DNA of 64,000 bases from Demequina flava (lineage in GTDB: Bacteria; Actinomycetota; Actinomycetes; Actinomycetales; Demequinaceae), in NCBI RefSeq assembly GCF_000975035.1, contig NZ_BBRA01000002.1, positions 186,001 through 250,000 of the forward strand, written 5' to 3'. Each line of letters opens with the position of its first letter. Within the stretch, counting starts at the first letter, position 1. The notes beneath the pieces were generated by a model. It did no database searches. It was given only the letters and a program-made list of their open reading frames with translations, and was not told the origin of the DNA. The position numbers and the translations under genes were made by a program. Below, piece by piece: positions 56,942 through 64,000 of the stretch.

Positions 56942-59206
56942 ATGTTCTCTCGGCTCGCGCACCTGTCTTCACGCCATCCCGTTTCCGTCGTGATCGCGTG
57001 GGTGGTCGCGGCTGGGGCGATGGCGGGCGTTGCCATGGTGGGCTTGGGCGACGGGAACGTCTTCGACCGCGCAAACACTGGCGCGCTCACGGTCGATGGC
57101 GCAGAGTCGACGTACGTCTACGAGACCCTTGGCGCGGCGAGCTCGTCCGACGCGGGCCCGACGTTGAGTATGGACATCCAGAACGTCGACCCTTCCGACG
57201 GCCAGTTTGCTCGTGACGTGCAGGAGCTCAGCGACACCATCGCGACACGGGACGGCGTCGCCGCGGTCACGACCCCATACGGGCTCACACCGGGTCCTGC
57301 CTTTGATCCCGCGCGCTACGACACTGGTGGCGGGGAGGCCGATGCTGGGGGCCTGGCCAACATCGATCAGTCACCGCTGGTGTCCGCCAGTGGCGACGCG
57401 GTTCTGATGAGCGTGGACTACGGCCCTATCCCGGGCAGCGGCAATGGTGAGCACCGTGAGGTGACGGCGATCACGAAGGACTACTTCGCGACACACGTGC
57501 CTGAGGCTCGCGTCGTGGCGTTCTCCAACCCGATGATGCTCAACGACTTCACGCACCAGGTGGAACAGGACCTCGTGACCGGCGAAGCTATCGCGCTTCC
57601 CGTCGCGTTGCTCGTGATGGTGCTGGTCTTTGGTGGATTTCTGGCGGCAAGCGCCCCGATCATTGGCGCGTTCGCGTCAATCGCCGGTGGCCTGGCCGTG
57701 CTCTTTGCCTTCAGCTACATCATGGATCTGGACACGTCGTCCATCAACGTCGTCACTGTTCTCGGCATTGGACTGTCAATCGACTACGGACTCCTCATGG
57801 TGTCCCGTTACCGCGAAGAGCTTTCAGCTCGTGAGAACGGGCCCGCCAATGATCAGCGGGCGTTGGCGCTCGTGGCGACGGTCATGACGGCGGGCCGGAC
57901 CGTATTCTTCTCCGCCGTCACGGTCGCCATCTCCGTGGGCGGAATGCTGATCTTCAACGCAGACATCATTCGCGGAATTGGCGGTGCCGCGCTTGGCGTC
58001 GTAGTGATGGCGCTGCTGACCGCGCTGACCCTGGTGCCCGCGGTGCTGTACCTCTATGGGCACCGGCTGTCACGCCCCAGCGTGTTGTCCCGGGTCCCGG
58101 GGCTTCGCACCCTGCTGCGGTACACCGCGGATGTGACCCGCGACACGGGCGTCTTTTCCCGGCTAGCCGGTCGCGTGCAGCGACGCCCCTGGATCGTTGC
58201 TCTGGCCACTACAGGCGTCCTTCTCCTTCTCGCGAGCCCGCTGCTGAACCTGCAGGTGCGTAACTCCGAGGTCGATCTCTTGCCCGTCAGCAACGAAGGC
58301 AGAGAGTTCATCGACACCTACGAGGTGGAGTACCCAGACCTGGCACCGCCCAGCGTTCAGGTATTGGTCGACGCAACTCCGGACGAGGCGGACGCCTGGG
58401 TGTCGGAATCGGTCCTGAACATTGACCACGTGACCGGCGCGGAGCCTGCCACCGATCTACCCGGCACTGGACTGTCGATGATTGGGCTCTATACCGATGT
58501 CACCGACCAAGGCTCCCCGGAGGCCACCGGGATCGTCACGGATATCCGCGACCTCGAGTCGCCGTTTGAGGTCTGGGTGGGTGGCACTGCGGCCATCCAG
58601 GTGGACTTCGTCGACGCACTCATTGCGGGCGCACCGTGGGCCGCCGGGCTGGTGGTGCTTGCGACGTTTGTGCTCATGTTCCTCATGACCGGCTCCGTTC
58701 TTGTGCCGGTGAAGACACTGCTCATCAACGCGTTGTCTCTCGCGGCGGCTCTGGGCGTGCTCAGCTGGATCTTCACCGACGGGCACCTCGAGGACTTGCT
58801 CAACTTCACCTCCACCGGCGGCATCGAGACGTATGTGCTCGTCATGGTGCTCGCGTTCGGGTTCGGCCTCGCGATGGACTACGAGGTGTTCCTGCTGGCG
58901 CGTGTGAAGGAACTCGTGGACTCCGGTGTCGACAACGACACCGCTGTGCGTGTGGGGCTGCAGCGCTCGGGTCGCATCATCACGTCCGCGGCGGCCATCA
59001 TTATGCTGGTGTTCCTCGGCTTCGCCACGGGCGACCTGCTCGTGATCAAGCAGGTGGGGGTGGGTCTAGCGGTTGCCGTGCTCATCGACGCGACAATCGT
59101 GCGCATGCTACTGGTGCCGGCCACCATGACGCTGCTAGGTGAGCGGAACTGGTGGGCACCGGCGCCGCTCGCCCGGCTTTACAAGCGGTACTCCATCACG
59201 CACTAG
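56942..59206 (+). CDS. MMPL/RND-family membrane transporter
   Basis: A 754-residue integral membrane protein of the MMPL group. It has two halves, each with a membrane helix, a large external loop and five more helices. The RND proton-relay region repeats as GIGLSIDYGLLMVSRYREE (about 278-296) and AFGFGLAMDYEVFLLARVKE (about 638-657), with paired Asp-Tyr. Such proteins export lipids or hydrophobic compounds; the cargo is unknown. No MmpS-like or adjacent regulator gene is seen. It is convergent with the SLH/CHAP gene, 20 bases away. Confidence 0.85.
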   Translation: MFSRLAHLSSRHPVSVVIAWVVAAGAMAGVAMVGLGDGNVFDRANTGALTVDGAESTYVYETLGAASSSDAGPTLSMDIQNVDPSDGQFARDVQELSDTIATRDGVAAVTTPYGLTPGPAFDPARYDTGGGEADAGGLANIDQSPLVSASGDAVLMSVDYGPIPGSGNGEHREVTAITKDYFATHVPEARVVAFSNPMMLNDFTHQVEQDLVTGEAIALPVALLVMVLVFGGFLAASAPIIGAFASIAGGLAVLFAFSYIMDLDTSSINVVTVLGIGLSIDYGLLMVSRYREELSARENGPANDQRALALVATVMTAGRTVFFSAVTVAISVGGMLIFNADIIRGIGGAALGVVVMALLTALTLVPAVLYLYGHRLSRPSVLSRVPGLRTLLRYTADVTRDTGVFSRLAGRVQRRPWIVALATTGVLLLLASPLLNLQVRNSEVDLLPVSNEGREFIDTYEVEYPDLAPPSVQVLVDATPDEADAWVSESVLNIDHVTGAEPATDLPGTGLSMIGLYTDVTDQGSPEATGIVTDIRDLESPFEVWVGGTAAIQVDFVDALIAGAPWAAGLVVLATFVLMFLMTGSVLVPVKTLLINALSLAAALGVLSWIFTDGHLEDLLNFTSTGGIETYVLVMVLAFGFGLAMDYEVFLLARVKELVDSGVDNDTAVRVGLQRSGRIITSAAAIIMLVFLGFATGDLLVIKQVGVGLAVAVLIDATIVRMLLVPATMTLLGERNWWAPAPLARLYKRYSITH

Positions 59207-59226
59207 TCGCCGCGGCGCGACGACGC

Positions 59227-60390
59227 CTAGTGCGTCGCGTCGTAGTAGTCCTGAGGCTCAAAGACCGCATCGAGGACACTCAGAGGGCGCCAGCGGTGGA
59301 AGACTCCACGGTCCGATGAACCGGTCCCGGAGGTGGTGTTGCCCTCGTAGAACCATGCACCGTTGCCAGAAACCCGGTCGACGATTGCGGCGTGACTCAC
59401 ACCCTGACCATCGCCCCAATTGATCAAGACCACATCACCGGGGTCGAGGTCGGACAAGCTCACGTTCCAGTCAACGACACCCGCGGCCTGTGCCTCATCG
59501 ACGAAGGTGGTTCGACCGGACGGCGGGTTGAAGCCCTTGTCGTAGTACTCCTCTAGTGGCACGTACTCGGGGTAACCGGCCTGCCAGAACACCCACCCCA
59601 CGTAGACCTGGCACCACGCGCTATTGCCGTCGATCCAGTCGTTGTACTTGTTGTTGCGCCAGCTGGGCTCTTTGTAGCCCACCTGTGAGCGCGCGACGCT
59701 CAGTACCGAACTTGCGTTCCACGAGGAGCGCGGCGCTTCGTAGGCCGGCGCCTTATATGACGAACTTCCGAAGCCACGGAACAGGAACGCGGCGGTCGCG
59801 GCGCGCGAGGTATTGCCGTATGGCCTGAAGGTCCCGTCCGCATAGCCCGTTGTAATGCCGGTACTACGCAGCCAGGTGATCTCCTTGTAGAACTTGGAGG
59901 AGGTGCGCAGATCCTTGAACGGCGAGGATGAGGGAGCCTTGAACGACGGCTTGCCCTTGTACCTATACAGGAAGGCCGCCATGGCATTGCGGTCGATCGC
60001 TAGTTCGGGACGGAAGGTTCCATCCGACCATCCCGTGGTGATGCCCTTGCTCTCGAGCCAGACAATTTCCTTGTAGAACTGGTCTTTGGTGCTCACGTCT
60101 TTAAACGGTGACCTCGATGGCAACGACACTGAGGGACGCCCGGCCTCGCGATAGAGGAAAGCCGCGAACGCTTCACGCGAGACTTCCCACTCGGGGCGGA
60201 ACCAGTTTCCGGCGTAGCCCGTCGTGATGCCCTTCTCGGACATCCACGAGATCTCGCGATAGAACTGGTACTGGTTCGAGACATCGCGGAACCCCGGTGA
60301 GGCTGCCGAAGCCGCGGGTGCCACGCCCACGATCGCCGTCGCCATCACCGTAATCGCGATAGCGAACCTCGTTGATCGCTTCGTCTTCAC
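59227..60390 (-). CDS. Secreted SLH-CHAP cell-wall hydrolase
   Basis: A 387-residue exported protein. The signal peptide MKTKRSTRFAIAITVMATAI and on ends at ASA, about residue 29. Three SLH modules follow (about 32-80, 95-148 and 158-208), each of the form FKDV...EI-WL...GITTGY.DGTFRP. The C-terminal 150 residues form a CHAP amidase/peptidase with Cys in NSAWCQVYVGW and His in SHAAIVDRVSG, then WFYEGNT. SLH modules bind wall polymers, so it probably trims peptidoglycan at the surface. SLH modules with a CHAP domain are an uncommon pairing. Confidence 0.8.
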   Translation of the reverse strand: MKTKRSTRFAIAITVMATAIVGVAPAASAASPGFRDVSNQYQFYREISWMSEKGITTGYAGNWFRPEWEVSREAFAAFLYREAGRPSVSLPSRSPFKDVSTKDQFYKEIVWLESKGITTGWSDGTFRPELAIDRNAMAAFLYRYKGKPSFKAPSSSPFKDLRTSSKFYKEITWLRSTGITTGYADGTFRPYGNTSRAATAAFLFRGFGSSSYKAPAYEAPRSSWNASSVLSVARSQVGYKEPSWRNNKYNDWIDGNSAWCQVYVGWVFWQAGYPEYVPLEEYYDKGFNPPSGRTTFVDEAQAAGVVDWNVSLSDLDPGDVVLINWGDGQGVSHAAIVDRVSGNGAWFYEGNTTSGTGSSDRGVFHRWRPLSVLDAVFEPQDYYDATH

Positions 60391-60479
60391 AGTGCTGTCC
60401 TCCCGTTAAGCATCCACCGAGTGTGACATGCGAAGTACTCAGATCCGGGCTAGAACTCTCCCCTGCTCTCAGAAACGCA

Positions 60480-60514
60480 CATGGCGCGCCCCGCGGAAAG
60501 CGGGACGCGCCATG
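60480..60514 (-). terminator. aspS terminator
   Basis: CATGGCGCGCCCCGC (60480-60494) pairs with GCGGGACGCGCCATG (60500-60514) with a single mismatch and a 5-base loop GGAAA. It lies 48 bases past the aspS stop. A GGCCGATGCT motif (60535-60543) with a second partial copy sits between the stop and this hairpin. Confidence 0.75.
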
Positions 60515-60534
60515 CGTACGGAATGGAGAGCCAA

Positions 60535-60549
60535 GCATCGGCCCGATGC
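60535..60549. repeat. Motif copy in aspS 3' flank
   Basis: The bases GCATCGGCCCGATGC hold one perfect motif (60535-60543) and an inverted CCGATGC overlapping it, almost palindromic. It lies in non-coding DNA between the aspS stop and its terminator. Confidence 0.65.
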
Positions 60550-60562
60550 CTGGAAACAGGTG

Positions 60563-62350
60563 CTACGAGGTCACCGACTCCGCGGATTCCTCGTCCTCTT
60601 CCGGCACGAAGTCCACGCCTGCGTCGGCGCGCTGCTCATCCGTGATGGGCGCGGGCGCAGCGGTAAGCGGGTCGTAGCCGCCGCCGGACTTCGGGAACGC
60701 GATGACGTCACGAATGGAGTCGGCCTTGGCCAACAGCGCGGTGACGCGGTCCCAGCCCAGGGCGATTCCACCGTGAGGCGGTGCGCCAAAGGAGAAGGCC
60801 TCGAGCAGAAAGCCGAACTTCTCCTGGGCCTCTTCTTCGCCAATGCCCATGACCGCGAACACGCGCTCCTGCACATCGCGCTGGTGGATACGGATGGAAC
60901 CGCCGCCCAGCTCGTTGCCGTTGCAGACAATGTCGTAGGCGTAGGCCAGCGCGGAGCCGGGGTCCTTGTCGAAGGTGTCGAGGAACTCGGGCTTGGGCGA
61001 CGTAAATGCATGGTGCACGGCGGTGAAAGCACCGGTACCCAGCGCGACGTCGTCATCGTCGGGGTCTTCGTCGATCGCCTTGAACAGCGGCGCGTCCACG
61101 ACCCACACGAACTTGTACTCGTCCGGATCGATCAGACCGCAGCGCTCTCCGACCTCGAGGCGAGCGGCACCCAGCAAGGCACGCGACGGCGTGGGCTTGC
61201 CGGCGGCGAAGAAGATGCAGTCGCCGGGGGCCGCACCTACCTTTGCGGCCAGTCCCGACAGCTCCTTCTCGGACAGGTTCTTGGCGACGGGCCCGGTGAG
61301 CGAGCCGTCCTCCTGCACCAACACGTAGGCCAGGCCCTTGGCGCCGCGGGACTTGGCCCAGTCCTGCCACTTGTCCAGCGTCTTGCGCGGCTGCGCAGCA
61401 CCGCCGGGCATCACGACGGCACCCACGTACTCGGCGGCGAAGACGCGGAACGTGGTCTCCGAGAAGTACTCGGTCATGTCCGTGAGCTCAAGGCCAAAGC
61501 GCATGTCCGGCTTGTCGGAGCCAAAGCGAGCCATCGAGTCCGCGTAGGTGATGCGCGGGATGGGCAGCGGGATGTCGTAGTCAATGAGCGACCACAGTTC
61601 CTTGATGAGCTCTTCGCCCAACGAAATGACGTCGTCCTGGTCCACGAAGCTCATCTCGATGTCGAGCTGAGTGAACTCGGGCTGACGGTCCGCGCGGAAG
61701 TCCTCATCGCGGTAGCAGCGCGCGATTTGGTAGTACTTCTCCATGCCGGACACCATCAGCAGTTGCTTGAACAGCTGAGGCGACTGCGGCAGTGCGTACC
61801 AGGACCCGGGAGCCAGACGTGCGGGCACCAGGAAGTCGCGGGCGCCCTCGGGCGTGGACCGCGTCAGCGTGGGGGTCTCGATCTCGAGGAAGTCGTGGCG
61901 GTCCAGCACGCGGCGGGCGGCCTTGTTGACCTCCGAGCGAAGCACGATGTTCGCGCGCGGCTGCGGGCGGCGCAGGTCGATGTAGCGGTGCTTGAGGCGG
62001 GCCTCTTCACCGACGGTGACGTGTTCGTCGACCGGCATCGGCAGCGGGGCGGCCTCGTTGAGGATCTCGACGTCGGAGACGACCACCTCGATCTCGCCTG
62101 AGGGCAGGTTTGCGTTCGCGGAACCCTCGGGGCGCTCGCGCACCTCGCCAGTGACCTGAATCACGTACTCGTTACGCAGGGAGTGCGCGACCTCTTCGCG
62201 GATGACGACCTGGGCGAACCCGGAGGCATCGCGGAGATCGATGAAGGCCACGCCACCGTGATCGCGGCGGCGTCCCACCCATCCGGCGAGAGTGACAGTT
62301 GAGCCCGCGTCGTTGGCGCGGAGGTTTCCAGCAAGGTGAGTGCGGAGCAC
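60563..62350 (-). CDS. aspS: Aspartyl-tRNA synthetase
   Basis: A 595-residue bacterial-type class II synthetase with the N-terminal OB fold ([15 protein letters not shown]), motif 2 [20 protein letters not shown], the GAD insertion in the middle, and motif 3 [13 protein letters not shown] near the end. It starts at a GTG (62350) preceded by AAAGG. No asnS or gatCAB is in the window, so whether it is discriminating cannot be judged here. It lies 98 bases from hisS. Confidence 0.97.
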   Translation of the reverse strand: MLRTHLAGNLRANDAGSTVTLAGWVGRRRDHGGVAFIDLRDASGFAQVVIREEVAHSLRNEYVIQVTGEVRERPEGSANANLPSGEIEVVVSDVEILNEAAPLPMPVDEHVTVGEEARLKHRYIDLRRPQPRANIVLRSEVNKAARRVLDRHDFLEIETPTLTRSTPEGARDFLVPARLAPGSWYALPQSPQLFKQLLMVSGMEKYYQIARCYRDEDFRADRQPEFTQLDIEMSFVDQDDVISLGEELIKELWSLIDYDIPLPIPRITYADSMARFGSDKPDMRFGLELTDMTEYFSETTFRVFAAEYVGAVVMPGGAAQPRKTLDKWQDWAKSRGAKGLAYVLVQEDGSLTGPVAKNLSEKELSGLAAKVGAAPGDCIFFAAGKPTPSRALLGAARLEVGERCGLIDPDEYKFVWVVDAPLFKAIDEDPDDDDVALGTGAFTAVHHAFTSPKPEFLDTFDKDPGSALAYAYDIVCNGNELGGGSIRIHQRDVQERVFAVMGIGEEEAQEKFGFLLEAFSFGAPPHGGIALGWDRVTALLAKADSIRDVIAFPKSGGGYDPLTAAPAPITDEQRADAGVDFVPEEDEESAESVTS

Positions 62351-62448
62351 GTGAGGCCTTTCTTGGACGCGCTAGACGGGCGCGCCGGATAGGGAAAAGA
62401 GCGGGCCCAGTCTATCGGGCCACGGGTTGACTCGTGGCGTGAGTGAAC

Positions 62449-63798
62449 TTACGCCTGAGGGACGATGCGCGGGCGGGCGTCGGCTTCCGGCGGCAGCCAT
62501 GCGTCGGCATTAGCGGGCACCTGGTCGCCTGAGCGGATGTCCTTCACCTCACCGTCGGCGCCGTCAGCGGCAGGGAACCACACGAATGGGATCCCCCGCT
62601 TGTCTGCGAACTGGATCTGCTTGCCGAACTTCGCTGCCTTGGGCGCAACCTCGCACGCAATGCCGCGTGCACGCAGGCGATCGGCGATCGCGGCTGACGT
62701 GCCGCGCGACTCCTCCTCGTTCACTGCCACGAGCACGGCGGACGGCACGGGCCGCGAGGCGGTCGCGAGGCCAGACGCAAGCATCCGGCTCACCAAGCGA
62801 GAGACGCCAATCGACATCCCGACGCCGGGGAATCCCCCACCGGCGACGAGCGAGTCGTAACGGCCTCCCGAGCAGATCGACCCCAGGTCCTCGTGTCCCT
62901 CAAGGAACGTCTCGTAGACCGCGCCCGTGTAGTAGTCGAGACCGCGCGCGATCCGCAGGTCCGCGACGGCCGTGCCTGGAACGGCAGCGTTCACGCCTTC
63001 GACCAGGTCAACCAGGCTCGCGATTCCGACCTTCAGCTGCTCCTGGGCGCCCTCCACGTCCTCGATAGTGGTCGTTGACGCCCACAGGTCCTCCACCGCA
63101 GCCGCAAACGACCCATCGGTACTGGAGATTCGCGCCAACTCAAGAACAGCATCGGCCGCTGTCTCACTGACGCCCTTCCCTGCGAGCTCAGTACGCACGC
63201 CCTCGGGGCCGATCTTGTCGAGCTTGTCCACGCTCCGCAGAGCGTCCGCGACGTCCTCGATGCCGACACCTCGGTAGAAGCCCTCGACCAGTTGGCGATT
63301 ATTGACGCGCATCGTGGCGCCGGGCAATGGCAATGCCGCGAGAGCGCGCGCCATGACAACTGCGACCTCAATCTCGAGGTGCGCGGGAAGCGTCTCACGT
63401 GCAACGACGTCGATGTCTGCCTGGTAGAACTCGCGGAAGCGACCCTCTTGCGGGCGCTCGCCGCGCCACACCTTCTGAATCTGGAAGCGTCGGAACGGGA
63501 ACGCGAGGTCGTTCTGGAATTCCTCGACGTAACGCGCGAACGGCACCGTGAGGTCAAAGTGGAGACCCACCTTTGCCTCGGAGTCGCCATCGGCATTGAG
63601 CCGTCCGAGCGTGTAGATCTCCTTAGCGGCATCGGACTTGCCGGCCAGGCGGTCCAGCGGCTCAACGGCGCGCGTGTGAATCTCCCCAAAGCCATGGAGG
63701 GCGAAGACCTCGCTAATCGTGGACAGCACTTCTGCCTCCACAATGCGCTCGGAGGGGGTCCACTCGGGATAGCCAGATAGGGGTCGCACTCGTGCCAT
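62449..63798 (-). CDS. hisS: Histidyl-tRNA synthetase
   Basis: A 449-residue class II synthetase. LHFDLTVPFARYV, motif 2 QIQKVWRGERPQEGRFREFYQ and the histidine-specific RGLDYYTGAVYE and SICSGGRYDSL are present. The C-terminal anticodon-binding domain follows. I used the ATG at 63798, since the extra 66 residues of the open frame match nothing. It is divergent from the partial gene at 63906, the usual actinobacterial arrangement. Confidence 0.96.
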   Translation of the reverse strand: MARVRPLSGYPEWTPSERIVEAEVLSTISEVFALHGFGEIHTRAVEPLDRLAGKSDAAKEIYTLGRLNADGDSEAKVGLHFDLTVPFARYVEEFQNDLAFPFRRFQIQKVWRGERPQEGRFREFYQADIDVVARETLPAHLEIEVAVVMARALAALPLPGATMRVNNRQLVEGFYRGVGIEDVADALRSVDKLDKIGPEGVRTELAGKGVSETAADAVLELARISSTDGSFAAAVEDLWASTTTIEDVEGAQEQLKVGIASLVDLVEGVNAAVPGTAVADLRIARGLDYYTGAVYETFLEGHEDLGSICSGGRYDSLVAGGGFPGVGMSIGVSRLVSRMLASGLATASRPVPSAVLVAVNEEESRGTSAAIADRLRARGIACEVAPKAAKFGKQIQFADKRGIPFVWFPAADGADGEVKDIRSGDQVPANADAWLPPEADARPRIVPQA

Positions 63799-63905
63799 GG
63801 CCCCATTGTTCCACTGACCGTCACCCAGCTGGTGCGCCATCCCAGCAAACTCCCAGGTGAGCCTGCCTAGAATGGCGTTTCGCGCATCGACCCTCGACGA
63901 GGAGC

Positions 63906-64000
63906 CATGGGAACTAAGAAGCAAGACCGCGAGAAGGCCCGCAAGCGTCAGGAAGCCCTGGACGCCAAGCACGCTGCCAAGGAGGCTGTGCGCCAACGCA
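63906..64000 (+). CDS. N-terminus of a basic protein, probably peptidyl-prolyl isomerase B
   Basis: Only 31 residues are visible before the edge: MGTKKQDREKARKRQEALD and so on, a highly charged Lys/Arg/Glu/Ala helix. GAGGAG lies ahead of the ATG. In actinobacteria the gene divergent from hisS is commonly a membrane-linked cyclophilin with such a charged N-terminus. The assignment rests on that context only. Confidence 0.45.

Noticed and set aside
60428..62101. 557-residue plus-strand open frame opposite aspS
   Set aside because: Antisense to a secure aspS; biased composition and no recognisable domain, typical of GC-rich shadow frames.

Overview
The window is a GC-rich, gene-dense stretch of an actinobacterial chromosome. 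Actinobacterial markers include the integration host factor mIHF, a HelY-type helicase, the PafB/PafC pair next to tatA-tatC, a PriA without helicase motifs, and the gene orders pyrR-pyrBC-carAB-pyrF-mihF-gmk-rpoZ-coaBC-metK-priA-fmt-rsmB-rpe-rib and aroCKBQ-efp-nusB. The layout resembles Micrococcales (Cellulomonas/Demequina-like). That placement is inference; no rRNA or tRNA gene is present. Nearly every gene is on the minus strand. Exceptions are a molybdenum-carrier-like gene (19020), an MMPL transporter (56942) and a partial gene at the right edge (63906). No gene-free stretch exceeds about 230 bases.

Reading the minus strand from the right edge, the first block is translation: hisS, aspS, a secreted SLH/CHAP hydrolase, the MMPL transporter (plus strand), rarA, rpsD, alaS, ruvX, mltG and aroE. 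Then comes a complete monoderm type IV pilus locus (about 36.4-49.1 kb) inserted between aroE and aroC-aroK-aroB-aroQ: pilB, pilT, pilC, pilA, three large minor prepilins, the prepilin peptidase pilD, and pilM-pilN-pilO. No outer-membrane secretin or pilP is present, as expected for a single-membrane cell. efp, nusB and a YrhK-like membrane protein follow.

The pyrimidine operon (pyrR, pyrB, pyrC, carA, carB, pyrF) starts with a PyrR-binding hairpin touching the pyrR ribosome binding site. After it come mihF, gmk, rpoZ and coaBC. A small accessory insert of two genes (DUF559-type nuclease and Mo-carrier-like protein) separates coaBC from metK. Then follow priA, fmt, rsmB, rpe, the riboflavin genes ribD-ribE-ribBA-ribH, hisE-hisG, pafB-pafC, tatA-tatC, a diacylglycerol kinase, helY and a left-truncated lnt.

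The most unusual signal is not a gene. The non-palindromic 9-mer GGCCGATGC (mostly GGCCGATGCT) occurs about 36 times by eye on both strands, against one or two expected by chance. It is read in several codon frames and also lies in non-coding DNA. It is sparse in the pilus locus (two copies in about 13 kb). Together with a complete type IV pilus this suggests a DNA-uptake-like or recombination signal in an actinobacterium, a hypothesis that genome-wide counting can test. A second repeat family is a 24-bp-arm palindrome at 15700-15755 with a diverged relative inside the coaBC linker.
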